Shown here: positions 6,021-6,665 of the stretch, piece after piece
Layout: every line of letters starts with the position of its first letter
Position numbering within the stretch: the first letter of the stretch is position 1
Source of the DNA: Thermoanaerobaculales bacterium
Lineage (GTDB): Bacteria; Acidobacteriota; Thermoanaerobaculia; Thermoanaerobaculales; Sulfomarinibacteraceae
Assembly: GCA_029932545.1 (NCBI GenBank)
Contig: JAOZPW010000217.1
Coordinates: forward strand, 1 to 6,665
DNA: 6,665 bases
Direction of reading: 5' to 3'
Notes under the pieces: model-generated
The model's database searches: none
What the model was told of the DNA's origin: nothing
The model's input: the letters and a program-made list of their open reading frames with translations, nothing else
Made by a program: the position numbers and the translations under genes

Positions 6021-6665
6021 ATGCCCAACACGCCCCTAGGCTCCGGGTCGATGGTCGGGCGCCGGGTCGGGTCAATTCGGCTGATGGAACCGTTGGGCTT
6101 CGGTGGTGCAGGGGAAGTATATCTCGGAGTCGATGAACGGCTCGACCGGAAGGTGGCCGTCAAGGCGATTCGCGGTGAGATTAGGCTCGACGATGAGGCT
6201 CGAGCTCGCCTCCTGCGTGAGGCCCGGGTTCTCTCCCAGCTGGAACATCCCAATGTCTGCCGATTGTATGAGTACATTCAGGGAGAGGACTCGGACTTCC
6301 TGGTGTTGGAGTTGGTCGAGGGAAGGACCCTGAGGGAGGTACTCGAAACAGAAGGGGTTCCGCGTGACGCGATGCCCTTGGCCGAGCAGATCGTCCAGGC
6401 GTTGGTTGCAGCTCACGCGATGAGCATCGTTCATCGTGATCTCAAACCTGCCAACATCATGGTCACTGAGGACCGACGGGTCAAAGTCCTCGATTTCGGA
6501 CTGGCGAAGGCTCTTCGAGGTGAGTCCGAGGTTTGTTTTACCGAGGAGGACCAATCCGTTGGTCATTCTGATCTTGGAGGTCGGGACCTGACGTTGACGA
6601 AGGCAGGCGCCATCCCGGGTACGCCGCGCTATATGAGTCCAGAGCAGGCGAGAGGTGAGAGGGTA
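6021..6665 (+). CDS. Hanks-type Ser/Thr protein kinase, N-terminal kinase domain, truncated by window edge
   Basis: The frame is open for 215 codons from ATG 6021 to the window edge, so the C-terminus is missing. Kinase landmarks are all present: glycine loop GFGGAGEVYLG (26-36), ATP-anchoring Lys 48 in VAVK, Glu 67 of helix C in REARVL, catalytic HRDLKPAN (138-145, Asp 140), DFG (158-160) and the end of the activation segment GTPRYMSPE (200-208). It should therefore be an active kinase phosphorylating Ser/Thr residues of unknown targets; bacterial relatives often carry a membrane segment and sensor repeats after the kinase domain, which cannot be seen here. No clear ribosome site precedes 6021. 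ATG 6051 (residue 11, MVGRRVG) resembles the usual kinase beginning and is a real alternative. The gene follows a probable terminator and 145 bp of non-coding DNA, so a link to the biosynthetic operon is not shown. Confidence 0.92.
   Translation, partial: MPNTPLGSGSMVGRRVGSIRLMEPLGFGGAGEVYLGVDERLDRKVAVKAIRGEIRLDDEARARLLREARVLSQLEHPNVCRLYEYIQGEDSDFLVLELVEGRTLREVLETEGVPRDAMPLAEQIVQALVAAHAMSIVHRDLKPANIMVTEDRRVKVLDFGLAKALRGESEVCFTEEDQSVGHSDLGGRDLTLTKAGAIPGTPRYMSPEQARGERV

Noticed and set aside
6072..6566. Minus-strand open frame of 164 codons opposite the kinase
   Set aside because: The plus strand carries the full set of kinase motifs in a continuous frame, so this is a shadow frame.
1..6665. 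CRISPR arrays, tRNA or rRNA genes, insertion sequences, phage or attachment sites
   Set aside because: No regular repeats, transposase-like proteins, RNA gene signatures or terminal inverted repeats were seen on reading both strands.

Overview
The window is a GC-rich, densely packed bacterial segment with two divergent gene sets and the start of a third unit. An organism cannot be named from the sequence. The Ser/Thr kinase sequence style, the GC-rich codon use and the secondary-metabolite-like lipid genes would fit Acidobacteriota, or alternatively Myxococcota or another delta-proteobacteria-like or Planctomycetota lineage. This is a low-confidence inference.

Left, minus strand (1-1786): an ANL-superfamily acyl/aryl-AMP ligase (481 aa from the preferred start) is followed after 49 bp by the N-terminal part of a membrane-anchored NodB-type polysaccharide deacetylase, which runs off the left edge.

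Middle, plus strand (1862-5875): after a 75-bp divergent intergenic region comes a tight five-gene probable operon. Its genes are an acyl carrier protein, a beta-ketoacyl-ACP synthase with an intact Cys-His-His triad, a second KS-fold protein in which all three catalytic positions are replaced (Cys to Gln, His to Ala, His to Asn; chain-length-factor or KS-beta type), a family 2 glycosyltransferase, and a small AraC-type DNA-binding protein with an N-terminal membrane segment. KS/CLF and CLF/GT overlap as ATGA; the other gaps are 11-12 bp. A hairpin followed by six T's lies 25 bp after the last gene and probably ends the operon.

Right, plus strand (6021-6665, truncated): the N-terminal kinase domain of a Hanks-type Ser/Thr protein kinase, in a separate transcription unit after a 145-bp gap.

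Together ANL ligase + ACP + KS/CLF + GT2 + NodB deacetylase look like part of a type II fatty-acid/polyketide-like pathway. The ligase could supply an activated starter, the ACP would carry the chain, the KS-CLF heterodimer would extend it, and the GT2 and deacetylase would attach or trim sugars on a lipid or envelope product. The architecture recalls aryl-polyene/xanthomonadin-type clusters. The ketoreductase, dehydratase, thioesterase/acyltransferase and exporter genes needed to confirm this are not in the window. The product is therefore unknown.
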